Source of the DNA: Heterobasidion occidentale
Lineage: Eukaryota; Basidiomycota; Agaricomycetes; Russulales; Bondarzewiaceae
Assembly (NCBI GenBank): GCA_039111635.1
Contig: JBCAQO010000004.1
Coordinates: 248,001 to 312,000, forward strand
DNA: 64,000 bases
Reading direction: 5' to 3'
Part shown: positions 34,963 to 46,720 of the stretch, in pieces
Layout of the letters: every line of letters starts with the position of its first letter
Position numbering within the stretch: the first letter of the stretch is position 1
Program-made: the position numbers and the translations under genes
The notes under the pieces: generated by a model
The model's input: only the letters and a program-made list of their open reading frames with translations
Database searches by the model: none
What the model was told of the DNA's origin: nothing

Positions 34963-37423
34963 ATGGATTTCGACATCACTCAAGTAGCACTTCCAACATT
35001 GGACAGACTTAATGCTACCATTCCTGACGATATCGATGCGGAACAAATAGCGCAGCAATGGTTTGGTTCATTCAAACAGCACGTTCAGGCAAGAAACGTG
35101 ACTGGTGTGCTCCGCCTGATGCTTGAGGACGCATTCTGGCGCGATATACTTGCTCTCACATGGGACATGCGCACGTTCTATACCACTACTCATATTCGGA
35201 AGTTTTTGGAGGATCGCCTCGCATCGGCGCAGATCTCGTCTCTCAAATTGGACGCATCCTCTGTTGAGCTTCAGCGCCCTTATTCCGACATTGCATGGAT
35301 CCAGGCCTTCTTCACGTTCGATACGCCCACTGGACACGCCTCGGGGATCGTCAGGCTTGTACCTTCTTCTCAGGGACCTTGGCTCGCGCACGCCATCCTG
35401 ACCAACTTGGAGAGCCTGCGAGCTTTCCCTGAGCAAACAGGCAGGTTGCGTGAGCAGGAGCCTAACCATGGTAAGTGGCAGGAGAAGAGAAAAAGAGAGA
35501 TCGAATGTCTCGATGAAGATCCGAAGGTCGTTGTTATTGGCGGCGGTCAGAGCGGTCTGGAGATCGCGGCGAGGCTCAAATATCAGGGTATCAGGACACT
35601 TGTGGTGGAGAAGGAATCGCAGGTCGGGTATCAATGGAGGAAGAGATACGAAGCACTTTGTCTCCATGATCCTGTTTGTAAGTGTCATATCACCGTCCAC
35701 TGTGATTGCCAGTCGAGACTTACACATCAATTATCCAGGGTACGATCACATGCCATATATTCCGTATGTGATGTCACCTCAGCGCACGCCTCAGAAACAT
35801 ACCAGTTTGACTCTAGGTTCCCACCTACGTGGCCAGTACTGTCCTGCTCCCAAGGTATGGGTTGTGTTACAAGTAAATTTCTTCACCTGACATTACCTTC
35901 TAAGCTTGCAGACTGGCTTGAGAATTATGCTCACAGCTTAGAGTTAGACGTCTGGACATCTGCTAACGTGACCAGTGCAGAGCAAGACGCTTTGACACAT
36001 AAATGGACTATTACAATCAAGCGCGATGATGCTTCAGAACGGACCTTCGTGGTCAATCATCTTGTTTTCGCTGTTGGTATTGGGGGTGGGGTCATGAGCA
36101 TGCCTCAGGTCCCCGGAGTGGTGAGTCACCCCCGATGTTGTCCGTTCGCCTACTAATTGAGCATAGAACGAATTCCAAGGCCAAGTCATGCACTCGGGAC
36201 AATTCAAGACAGCCAAACAATATCAAGGACAGAAAGTCGTAGTTGTCGGGGCGTGCACGTCGGTACGTGGGTCAGCTGTCGCTTTTCGATATGTTCCCCA
36301 ACAGGCTTTCTAGGCCATGACATTTCCAAGGACTTGAGTGATAAAGGTGTTGGTAAGCCTACGGTGTTGAGAACAAAACATCCTGCTCAATGCAAGTAGA
36401 TGTCACCCTCTTCCAACGCAGCTCGACGTACATCATGTCTACTAAACATGGCATGCCAATTCAGCTTGGAAGTACGTCTGCTCTGCCCTTTTCAAATGTC
36501 CCAATTGACGATGGTCTATAGGCAACTACTCTGAACAAGGTCCGCCCGTTGAGAAAGCAGACCTCATCAACGCTTCGTTTCCCATCTATTTCTCGAAGAC
36601 GATAAACAAGCGAGTGGTAAAGCTCATAGCGGACAAGGATAGGTGAGCATGGCATGCATATACGTACATGGCGACTTATTGGTCTCTACGTCCACCAGGG
36701 ACGTGCTTGAAGGGCTGGAGCGTGTCGGCTTCCGTTTGAATTATGGCATTGATGGGTCAGGATTTTCATTACTCGCCTGGGAAAGGGCAGGCGGATATTA
36801 CTTTGGTAAGATGTTCGCCATCCAATGATTGTTGAATGCCGTTAACTTTAAAAACAATAGACGTAGGCGCGAGTCAGGCGATCATCGACGGGAAGATCAA
36901 GCTCAAGAACGACAGCCAAATTTCCCGCTTCACAAAGTCCGGGCTCCTGTTTGAGAACGGGAGCACGCTGGACGCCGACGTGGTCATATTTGCGACAGGG
37001 TATGAATGCACCTTCTTCACTTTCTATCTGCCATTCTCAATCACTCACGGGCTCTTCATCTGACAAGGTATGGGGACGTCAGGGCCCCTATCCGCGCTGT
37101 CATCGGAGGCGAGCTTGGAGACAAGCTGAAGCCGATATGGGGATTGAACAAGGAAGGCGAGATCAACGGAACATGGCGGGATTCTGGGGTGCCCAATCTG
37201 TATTGCATGATGGGTGAGTGTTCCTCGATAGGTTATTATAATCATGGCATCGCATATCAACTTTTGTGGAAAACAGGAAATCTGGCCCTGTGTCGGTTCT
37301 ATTCAAAGCACTTAGCACTTCGTGAGTACCTGAGCGCCCTTATCATATGCGGACGTTCCTCATCCATCAATAGAAATCAAGGCCATGGAAGAAGGAATCT
37401 TTGGGGAAAGATACAGTCTGTGA
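34963..37423 (+). CDS. flavin-containing monooxygenase-type oxidoreductase
   Basis: Thirteen exons: 34963-35677, 35739-35763, 35817-35854, 35905-36120, 36167-36262, 36314-36352, 36400-36471, 36522-36642, 36699-36805, 36861-36999, 37068-37213, 37277-37321 and 37374-37423; about 600 residues. An N-terminal SnoaL/NTF2-like domain (about 1-165) precedes the FAD motif VVVIGGGQSGLEIAARL, WYDHMPYIP, the FMO signature FQGQVMHSGQF, the NADP motif VVVVGACTS, and a C-terminal VIFATGYGD. Fungal enzymes of this type oxidise N- or S-containing or carbonyl compounds with NADPH; substrate unknown. Two frame problems exist: in exon 3 (near 35843, WPV then CPAPK in a different frame) and at the start of exon 6 (AHD needs GCCCAT but the sequence is GCCAT). 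All other junctions agree in phase. Confidence 0.8.
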
Positions 37424-38061
37424 AGCTTAATCACTATGGCTCCAATCTTAGTGCTCGTCGGACGATAGGTTTCGTGCTGTCTTGCCGAAATGCGATGTAT
37501 TTTTTCTAGGTATTTTCTTTCTCTAGGGAATAGTCCTCGGTGGAAGAAGCTGAGCGCTGAGCTTGTTGAACCTGCTCGCTCAATTTTGAAGCGGAGGCTG
37601 GGAAGACCTCAGTTTAGCTTGTGCTGCGGTGTTCACCTTTACAGCCAAATTCATAACGATGGGCCTCGACAAAAAAGGATACGCTTAGCAAAATGTGTCG
37701 GCGCGGGAATATTTTGGCCGTGCCCGTTAGATGCCGATATCTCCGCTTGTTGTCCGCTCCCCTTTCCCCAGTCGTACGCTGTCCGGATCTCAAATTTGAC
37801 TCCGACTGAGCCCTTTTTTCCGAAGCTTGGGCCTATCGTTTTGAATCTGGCTGTAAATGACTTGGTGCAATCAGGCTTGCAGTTGAATTTGAACTGTAGC
37901 TCGATAAGGTAAAGCTAAGAATGCAGGATCATTTGGGCGTATTATACATCGTTTATAGAACAGAAACCACAGGAAATAAGGAGTGTGGACGTGACCAACA
38001 CCAGCCATCTGGACGAAAAGATAGTCACGCAATACAGCAGCAAGAGAATAATCATAACCTA
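37424..38061. other. intergenic, no gene recognised
   Basis: Convergent 3' regions of the FMO-type gene (plus) and the mitochondrial protein gene (minus). Nothing supported. Confidence 0.45.
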
Positions 38062-39505
38062 TCAAAACATCTCCTCTCTCGGACCCTCGATTCTGTCAGA
38101 GAACCCCGAGCTGAACCCCATCCAACTCGACGAAGCAGCGGAAGACGCGCGTGCGATGCTGACAGACGGGGGCTCAATCCAGCTGCCTGAGCCATCGCTG
38201 ATCGACCCGAACTCGGAGAACATATCCTCGTCAATCCACGGAGGATCTGAACTTGGTGTGTTTGCGCCCGACAACGGCGAGAAGGGCTCCGTGGCATGGA
38301 TGGAGGATGAGAAGTCAAGCGAGGGCAGCACGAAGGACCGCGAAACCTCGGGGTCTTCGAAGATGCGGCTTTCTGCGACGTCGGCGGTGCTCGCACGGCT
38401 GCTGCTAAGTGTGATCTGTGACAGCACGTCCTCGATCTCGCTCTCGATCTCGCTCGCAGTCGGATCATCCTCACGCTCCTCCTCGAGCACGCACCAGCCT
38501 TGCCCGCTCTCCCCGATCACACCGCGGACCCTGTTTGCGTCCCACCCTGCGAATGTGATACGCAGGACACTCGCCTCGCCTCGTGTATCTCCAAAGACAT
38601 CACAGACTGCACCGGAAGCCCAGACGTTTGCGACATCGAGGCGTGCGAAGATGGTGGAGACGCGGAGTGAGTGCAGCCTATGGTCCTGGTGGATCGAGGA
38701 AAGAGCGAATACAGGGAGGAGTGGGTGCGACGACGATGAGGCTGGATTAGCGGGGAGAGGGAGACGCGAAGTTGGGGTGGGGGCGAGGGGGATAAGAAGA
38801 GTCGCAGTGACACGGGGAAGAGGGGTAGCGGGGAAGTAATGATCGATCTCGCGCTCCGCTGTCGAGGGCGAAGTTGAAGCATCGAGATCAGCAGCAGTAG
38901 CAGCAGGGTGTAATTGTATCCCCTCTGCCTGAACCTTCTGATTCTCCTTCTTGGCCTCACGAGCTACCTTCTTACCAAGGTACGCCTGTCGTTCCTTGTT
39001 CATCCTGACGTCAAAGTCAAGCTGCGAAAATGCCCGACCCGTAACAGAGACATTCTCCGCAAGATGCTGGAAAATAGGACGCCCAGATGAGAAGTTGCGT
39101 GCAGTACCCAGACCGACCTGTGTTACACTGCGGGGCACAGTAGGTGCGCGAGGCAGCTTCGGCGCGCCGAGAGGCTGGGCGAGGGTGTAACGAGTAGTGA
39201 AGGAAAGACCTTGTTGGATCGTCGGTCCCCTGGTACCGTGCGCAGCTCCGTGATATGCACGGCCTGCAGCAGCGTGGTTACTGAGAGTCCCAGGTGTGGT
39301 GAGATGCCCAACGAAGCCCCTGAACGAGGTTTCGGGTTCGCTGCAGGAGCCTTTGCGCGTGAGATGGCTGGGAGTGTGCCCCACCCCTAGGAAGCGCAGA
39401 GGGGATATGGATGGTGCGGTGTGCAGATATGTTTGGTGCTTGATTGAAGAGGTGGTAAGCCTGGCGTCCTAAGGACTGCCAGGTTCCCGACGATGCTAAC
39501 GGCAT
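38062..39505 (-). CDS. conserved fungal protein, probably mitochondrial
   Basis: Two minus-strand exons, 39505-39282 and 39229-38062, with a 52-base intron (GTAACC...TACCAG); 463 residues. The start at 39505 is preferred to the ATG at 39384 because the splice is in phase and gives an Arg-rich, acid-poor N-terminus like a mitochondrial presequence. The core has ARNFSSGRPIFQHLAENV, GRAFSQLDFDVRMNKERQ, LLIPLAPTPTSRLPLP, VSTIFARLDVANVW, RGVIGESGQGWCVLEE. I recall this family from ascomycetes under the loose name casein kinase II beta 2 subunit; the name is not functional evidence. The C-terminus is Ser/Glu/Asp-rich and probably disordered. Confidence 0.75.
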
Positions 39506-40084
39506 CGCGAGCAGGCGCTAGTCAGCTGCAATGCAGCTGGTTCAAATAGAGCGGCGTTGACGATGTGTTCAGAAATATCGACAGGAGGGGAGTGAGAGTA
39601 AGGAAGAAGGCTGTTTGCGTCTCTTCAATGGAAGTTCTTATGGTGCGGCATTGAAGGCTGTGTCATGCCGAGAGTCTACGTCTGCCGATCGGCATCTGCT
39701 GCTGGTATCTCTACCGCTACTCATTCTGCCCTCATAACTTTCTATGAACGTGAAGAATCAAGGTCACTCCATAACACATCCCTTAGTCGTCAACGAACAA
39801 CTAAAGGCTGAGTATTTGTACAGCATTGGTTTATATCCCTCAACTCATCACGTCGAGGAAGATAAGAATATGAGTAGGGTAGAAAGATTGTCAAGTCCTC
39901 AAATTGGTCTGTCGGTCCCGTACAACAGCGTCGTATTTCATTGCATAAATCTGCACATACACTCCATAGTAGTCCTGCCTGAAGGGTCCATAGATGACAT
40001 CAATACAATCGCACTGCGATACAATTGGTATTATTTCCTGCTTCTTTCCACTTAGACACAAAAGTCCTGACATCGACGACCTTC
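39506..40084. other. intergenic, no gene recognised
   Basis: Between the mitochondrial protein start and the MIF-type stop. No feature supported. Confidence 0.45.
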
Positions 40085-40782
40085 TTAGTGATTTTTGAAG
40101 ATCTGCTCGAACGTCGTGCCTTTGTACCTTCAGTGGAATCGACGTCAGCATACATCAGACAACCCGCGGATGCAGAAACCGGGACACTGACCCCAAAAAC
40201 GCCCTTCCGGGGTCGTTGAAATTTCTGAAGTATGTTCGCAACACATCAGGGCAAGCTTCGCACATTATGGATCAAAAATCAAACGCACATGTAGCCCCTG
40301 GCGCTCGACACTCCAAGGTGCTTCTCGAAGAACTCAAACAAAGCCTTGCTGTATACCTCGTTCTTTTCGGGCGAGATATTGTCCAAGGACGTCTAAAAGA
40401 TTTCCCATTATGAATAATCATATTGTTTCTATCGGCAAGATTAACTTACGATTTCGAGAAGAAGAGCGGGGTCAAAGGTGCCGTTGAAGGTGAGGATTTC
40501 CTCGTAGTGATACAGGATCGAGATGTAGGACTCTGGTTTGCCCAGAATCTGTGCTCCAGCCTGCCAGAATGACGAGATATTGGATAAATCCTGATCGAGG
40601 CAATGGAAGTGTAAACGGACCTTGGAGAATTCAAGGGCAAATGCCTTCGGATCGGCAAGCTAATGCGATCCGAGATCAAAGAGATCTCATCAGTCAAGTC
40701 GAGAAACAGTGCGTAATTTTTTGCACGTTTGGGAGAAAAGGCACTGTACCTTCACGTTGGTCGTGAGTGCAAGGGTTGGCAT
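40085..40782 (-). CDS. macrophage migration inhibitory factor (MIF)-type tautomerase
   Basis: Six minus-strand exons: 40782-40750, 40659-40621, 40560-40450, 40392-40289, 40224-40192 and 40127-40085; 120 residues, all phases consistent. The protein starts MPTLALTTNVK, so Pro2, the catalytic base of this superfamily, is present after Met removal. Then come KAFALEFSK, ILGKPESYISI, LTFNGTFDPALLLEI, TSLDNISPEKN, SARGY and the C-terminal FLGYKGTTFEQIF. Family enzymes tautomerise phenylpyruvate-like keto-enols in vitro; the in vivo role in fungi is unclear. Coding density is low: five introns in 363 coding bases. It lies between two metabolic genes without shared regulation that I can see. Confidence 0.92.
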
Positions 40783-40927
40783 GGTTGGAAGTGGTTCTGG
40801 GTGAGGGATGGTATTCCGGTAATCGTCGACCCTCTTGACCCCGTCTGTTTATATTGCGTCCCGGTCCGGTCTAAAGTTACAGCGAGCAGCGAGCCGAATG
40901 TGGCTGACGTCGCCTCACGTGCTACAC

Positions 40928-42418
40928 TCACAAGAAGGCGCCATAAAAGCGTACAAAAAGATATCCTCGACATTGTCTACGCCTGATATGCCCAATCATA
41001 AGTAAATCAAGAACACACAGCGACCCATATCTACTTCGCAACGCCACCAGCCTCGTCCTGATCTCAGGTTCAAAAGGGAACCGCTGCTGGTCGGGGCCAA
41101 CCGAATATAGCCTCTTCCAGATGGGCTCCAGAGGTCCAGGCGTCTTCCACGCCAGTTCGTCGTTGCGGAGCCAGAGACGAATGAGGTGCCGGCTTTCCCA
41201 AAGTCCAGAAGATGTCAGTGAGGATGGGGCCAATCGGAAGATAATACTCACGTGTGCTCAGGATCGTCGACAAACGCGTCCCGCGCGTGCAGCAGACCCA
41301 AACTATTGATGAATTGAATATCGCCCTTCTGGAAATTGAGCCCAAGAGAGAACTTCTCGGCGAGGTAGTGTACGGCGTCGAGGGCTTCAGCCTGGGCCTC
41401 GCTGATAACCGGAATATTCGGGTTGCGTTTCTGTACGCCATACCCGGTAAAGTGTCGGCGAGAGTACTGGATGATAACGTGGGGCTCAGAGTAGTAGAGC
41501 AAAGGACGAGTCGTGTAAGCAGGGTCGCCGCCGAAGCTACACACATGGAAATGCACGTTTTTCGTGAGATCGAACGACCTATTTAATGATGTGGGCAAAC
41601 GTACCTGTCCAGCGGCCACGGATCCGAGAGTACCTGGAGTAGATCTGGGCGAGTCTTGGCGAGCTCGTTATACACCCGCGCGCCGCTCGCAATTCGACTC
41701 GTTCCACCTTCCTTGGCCGTCTGCAGTGCTAGCAGGGCAATCAGATCACCCACGTCAGTATGAAAGACTTGCGCGTCCGTGGTGTATGCTGCATTTCCGA
41801 ACGGCTTCCCGCCTTTCCTGGCCGTCCCATTCCCATGCGTGAGCGTGAGATCTTTGATGTGCGCAAGCACAGAGCCTAAACCGTCTTGCTTCCCACGTGC
41901 AGATCCAACGTGTGATGCGATGCCAGCGTACATTATAGCTATCTCTTCGCGGCTGTACTTGTCGACGGGTAGAGTGCGCAAAACGAAGAAACCGCGGCCA
42001 AAGTAGAGCTCCTTGGAAAAGTCGTGAAGTAAGGTAGAGAGAGTCGGAAGAGGGAAGGTATCTTGGCTCAGGTAGCCAAGAGGCTGACTAAGACCTGTGA
42101 ACGAAAGTCAGCAAACCATGGGAGACGATGGGAAGAGAGATGTGTACCTTGAAAATGCTTGATGGCATCGTCAATTTCCTTCAACTCTGCCTGACTGAGT
42201 TCGTAAACCCACTGCTTCTCCTCCTTCCAATCAGCACCCTCCCACACAATCGGGCCTTCAACTTGCGAGGGGAAGCCAGCAGGAAGAGGTGATTTGGGGA
42301 GAGATGGGTCGCTCTGCAGACGGCGGGCAGTTCGAGCAAGGTACTTCACATGATCAGGGTGATAGTCGATGTCGGGCTGGCGAGGCGCAGCCTCAGTGAC
42401 GGTAGATGTGGTCGACAT
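40928..42418 (-). CDS. TauD/TfdA-type 2-oxoglutarate and Fe(II)-dependent dioxygenase
   Basis: Four minus-strand exons, 42418-42148, 42094-41605, 41536-41252 and 41192-40928; 436 residues with matching phases. The metal-binding HxD is seen in AQVFHTDVGDLIALLAL, the distal His in GLLHARDAF and the 2-oxoglutarate-binding Arg in TRHLIRLWLRN. Family members hydroxylate taurine-like sulfonates, carnitine precursors or other small molecules; fungal members of this length are mostly uncharacterised. The GRGFFVLRTLP segment marks the start of the jelly-roll core. The start ATG is followed directly by a Thr-rich disordered N-terminus. Confidence 0.88.
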
Positions 42419-43130
42419 TAGTGAGAAAAGAAGAGGAGGAGATGAAGGGAAAAGACAAGGAACTGGGCATCTTATATCCCTCGATTGACCTCCCTGCGGG
42501 GTAAAAGATCTGGGGACTTCACTAACCCGATCAAAGTCGCCAGGATAGATAATTTTGTCGCCCCTGGAACTCAATCGATTGTATCAGATAAGATAAGATA
42601 TCATCATCATTGAAGATTAGAGGTAATAATATCCTGCAGAGGCGGAGCAACAACACACCTGGCTTCTGATCTATGGCTCTTCCGGACTTCTAGAGCCAGC
42701 TTGTGAAAGGTCGAGGTTTCCTTGGAAGAACTCACGAGTCGAATTCACGGCCGATGAGGCCGAACGGTGGCTAATGACGATCCAAAGTAACCGTGGACAT
42801 TGCCATGTAAGGCAGAGTGATTCGAGTGGTGTATCATCTGCAATATGCAATCTTGTGGGCCGCAGGGAACACAAAATCAGGAGCGGCCGCATCGAAGTTT
42901 TGCCAAATGAAGAATAAAATACAGCACATGGCGATCCTTTGAGAAATTTTGGGGTATGTATATTTATACTCAAGAAGTCGGGAAGCCCCCGCGAGGTTGC
43001 ACTAAAAGAAAACATCAAAATAAGCAAGGATCGAGACTCATGAGGCTACTCACCCGGTTAGACTGTGGAGAAGAACGCCCGTTGTAACGGACTCTAAGCC
43101 GAGGCTCTAGAATGACGAATGTCTCCACCA
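42419..43130. other. intergenic, no gene recognised
   Basis: About 700 bases between the dioxygenase promoter and the POP7 stop. A TATA-like TATATTTATACT lies at 42957-42969. No coding sequence is convincing. Confidence 0.4.
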
Positions 43131-44082
43131 TCAACCCTCATCCATCCCGGTATCACCGATTTTAGATGGGGAGCCATTCGCCGCGCCACCGCCCTTCTTA
43201 GCCTGCGCACCTTCTACTAGACCAAGCCTTCCCCGTCTCTTCCCTCGCGGGATGCGCTTGCGTCCGGCGACGGGCTTTTCGTCAATCCCGTCGCCGATCT
43301 TCATCATCACACTCACACTCGATTTGCCTCTTGTTCTATATGAAATATCCTCCTCCTCATCATCCGGAATGAGTTCATCTTGCACATCGACGGTCCCAGT
43401 TTGTACCTCGAGATTGTACTCATCAGTCGCAAAGGGGAGAACCGAAGGAAGTGACACCACGAGAGTCATGAGATGCGGAATTGCGGCACCCAGAGCACTG
43501 AGATGTAGGTTCTTGTACCTATCATCATGTCTACATCGAGAAGAATATGATTACTGAGTCTTCGACGTACCCGTCCTTAAGAACGACATCCTTGCAACGT
43601 CGTAGATACGCGCCTAGAGGCGTCTTCCGCGTCACCGCAATGTAGTTTTTCCCTTCGTGATGTGCTGACCGTGGCCCTGTGGCGGAGACAGAGGTGGCGA
43701 CAGTAGGAAAAGGTCGTGCGGGAACGAGTTTATTGATTTTGTACGCGGGTTTCACAGATGACTTTGCTTCAGACGAAGGTGCATTAGCCTTTTCCTTCCC
43801 CTTCTTGCTCGGTAGACCTGCAGAAGACTCGACGGTTTCTTCAGTGATACGATCATTCATCACAATTTCAGGAGGCGGGTCCGCAGCGGTGACAAGCAAG
43901 GGAGGGCGCTGTTCAGTGTGGGGGGCGCTTCCAGAGGGCACAGGAATCTCGGTCGCAGGAGAACCGGGTAATTGCATGTGTTCTGGCTGAGCAGACGCCT
44001 CTGTCGAATTCACCTTGGCACGTTTAGCATTTTCAGCATTATCTGAGATATCGTTCTTGCGTTTGATGGCGCCGTTGGCCAT
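43131..44082 (-). CDS. POP7: RNase P/MRP protein subunit POP7 (Rpp20, Alba-like)
   Basis: Two minus-strand exons, 44082-43571 and 43518-43131 (52-base intron, GTACGT...GATAG); 299 residues. The Alba-like core spans the splice: KNYIAVTRKTPLGAYLRR, CKDVVLKDG|YKNLHLSALGAAIPHL, then EVQTGTVDVQDELIPDDEEE and TRGKSSVSVMMKI. This order of motifs is that of Rpp20/POP7, which binds the P3 region of RNase P and MRP RNAs in the nucleolus. The protein is longer than the human one because of a disordered basic/acidic N-terminus of about 130 residues (KRK, KRAKV) and a basic Gly/Arg-rich tail (RKRIPRGKRRGRLG). Confidence 0.8.
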
Positions 44083-44356
44083 GGTGACGAATGATAAACT
44101 TAGAGGTTGAAACGGTGAGGCACAAGGCGAGGGACTGGCGAGGGAGATCAAGAAATGTGGCACGAGTCCTTCAAGACCGGCCCTAAAATTACACACCCCG
44201 CAAAATTTGGATGCCGTAATCCAGGCAACTACCTTAACTGCCTCGTCTTGACTTGATCAGATCCTTCATCGTCTCCGGGCCTACAGGCCTTTTCTCAGTT
44301 TTCGGCTCGTCTCTTCGTGTTCATATTGCTCTTTGGAGGCCTAAAACGTCAGTACA

Positions 44357-45947
44357 ATGAGTCAAGATCAAGCTGAGCAGAATATTCAGATGTGGAAGGT
44401 CAAGAAGCTCATCAAGAGCCTTGACGCAGCCAGAGGGTGCGCTTGATATGAATTTTCTTTTTACATCCGGTTCTTGGCTAACAAAGTTCATCGTCAGCGC
44501 TGGCACTTCCATGATCAGTCTGATTATACCCCCGAAGGTACGGGCGATCACGTTCAGATGTTTCCGACGAAAATAACAAAAGTCTACTCCAGGATCAAAT
44601 CTCGCGCGCATCCGCTATGTTAACACAGGAATATGGAACAGCGTCTAACATCAAATCTCGAGTCAATCGACTGTCTGTCCTAGCCGCAATCACTAGTACA
44701 CAGCAACGTTTGAAGCTGTACAACCGAGTCCCACCGAATGGTCTTGTCCTATTCGTCGGTACCATTTTAACGGATGAGGGAAAGGAGAAGAAGGTGTCCT
44801 TTGATTTTGAGCCTCATAAGCCCATCAACACGTCAGTTCAGATTATTTTTCTGCCCACAAATTCTTATGTTTTCTCCTCCACAGATCTTTATACCTCTGT
44901 GACAACAAGTTCCACACGGAAGCTCTCTCTGAACTTCTAGAATCAGATTCTCGATTCGGATTTATCGTCATGGACGGCAACGGTACACTTTTCGGCACTC
45001 TCGCAGGAAACACCCGCGAAGTCATTCATAAATTCACCGTCGATCTTCCCAAAAAGCATGGTCGTGGTGGACAATCTGCCCTACGTTTCTCGCGTCTCCG
45101 TGATGAAAAACGCCACAACTACATTCGCAAGGTAGCCGAACTCGCCGTACAGCACTACATCACCAACGACAAGGTCAACGTCACGGGCCTCGTTTTGGCT
45201 GGTAGTGCCGATTTTAAAACGGAGCTGGGACAGAGCGACATGTTCGATCTGCGTTTAGCTGCAAAGATCATCAAGGTCGTCGATGTGAGTTACGGCGGTG
45301 AAAATGGGTTCAATCAGGTGCGTCGTTTGGTCTGACTGTTTGCATCATATTGTACTGAAATACACATATCAGGCTATCGAGCTTGCCGCGGAGTCTTTGG
45401 CCAATGTCAAGTTTGTCCAGGAGAAAAAGCTTATCCAACGGTACTTTGATGAAATCAGTCAAGATTCGGGCAAATATTGCTTCGGTATCGATGATACATT
45501 GAAGGCTCTGGAACTGGGCGCCGTGGAAACTTTGATCGTCTGGGAGAACCTTGATATCACCCGTTATGTCCTTCGGAATGCCGCCAATGGTAAGGGTTGT
45601 CAAAAGTTTTTTTTGCGCTACATCTACTCATCATATCTTCAGAGGAGATCATTGTTCACGCAAAGAAGGAACAGGAAAAGGACCGTGAAAAGTTCCTGGA
45701 TAAGTCTACTGGACTCGAGATGGAGCAGGCCATTGAACCTCAGCCTCTTCTGGAATGGTTTGCCGAGAAATACAAGGAATTCGGCGCGAACCTTGAATTC
45801 GTCACGGATCGCTCTCAGGAGGGAGCACAGTTCGTCAAGGGCTTTGGTGGAATCGGAGGTTTGCTGCGGTACAAAGTCGACTTCACCAATTTGACGTCGA
45901 TCGATGAAGAGGAAGACGAGTTCTACTCTGATGATGAGGACATCTGA
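44357..45947 (+). CDS. SUP45: translation termination factor eRF1
   Basis: Six exons, 44357-44436, 44498-44537, 44593-44831, 44885-45317, 45373-45589 and 45643-45947; 437 residues, the length usual for eRF1. Stop-codon recognition motifs NIKS ([12 protein letters not shown]) and YLCDNKF are present, as is the catalytic GGQ loop ([15 protein letters not shown]). The C-terminal domain that binds eRF3 ends in the acidic [10 protein letters not shown]. It recognises all three stop codons in the ribosomal A site and triggers peptide release. The gene is divergent from POP7, with 274 bases between the two starts. Confidence 0.97.
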
Positions 45948-46670
45948 CGGTATTGTGGGCTCCTTCGTGGAGCCTCGCCCGGGGGTGACGTCGGTTGGGG
46001 TACGCCGGGCGAGGTGGAAAGGGATGCGGTAGAAGGTGGAAGGGTGGAAAGGGAAGGGGTGGGTTCGCCGAGTATCAACGCTGGAGGAGGTATGAAGTGG
46101 ATGTTAGGTAACAATCAACCACATGCCAAAGGAGGGGTCGGGCGTGGAGTGGTTATTCGATTGAGGGCCGTCTCCATCTGGCCAATGTTATTCGAATTTT
46201 TTCGTCGTCGCAGGCAAGAGTGGTTATCATGTCCACCTATTCGATCGTGCTAACCAATATGTTTATTGTATCTAGCAGTGAGTACAACGTGAACGATGGT
46301 GTGGGAGGAATTTGCAGAAGTTCCCTGGTTAGTGCCTTATGGCACGAACCTTATGCTAATGGAGTCGTTCCAAGAAGTAGGGTCAAAGTATGTCTTCAGC
46401 CCTGAGCAGATGGCGGTAGTGCGTGTTTGTAACGTTGTATTATCATCGTTGAATGCATTCTTTGCACCCGAATTCCACGCGTGCTATCACCTCAGCGTGG
46501 CAAGCGACTTTCCCTTTGGAGCCGGGAACCTCTCGCTCGCGGTACGATCGAGTTCAATCTATGTATATCGGTGATCGTATGAGCATTCATTGTCATGCCT
46601 GCAGGTACGAACACGCGACGCATATCAGCTGGCATTCTTATCCGAAGACCGCTTTCTGCTCCCGTCAATG
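45948..46670. other. intergenic, no gene recognised
   Basis: The eRF1 3' region and the sedolisin promoter. No additional gene, RNA or repeat supported. Confidence 0.5.
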
Positions 46671-46677
46671 TATAAAA
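46671..46677 (+). promoter_or_regulatory. TATA box of the sedolisin gene
   Basis: TATAAAA, 44 bases upstream of the ATG at 46721, a normal distance for a regulated secreted enzyme gene. Confidence 0.65.
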
Positions 46678-46720
46678 TAGGTACGACGCAGACACCGACA
46701 TCAAACTAAAGCTGGCGAAT

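Noticed and set aside
42741..42765. CGGCCGATGAGGCCGAACGG resembles part of a hammerhead ribozyme core
   Set aside because: The conserved GAAA and the stem II and III pairing needed for a hammerhead are absent.
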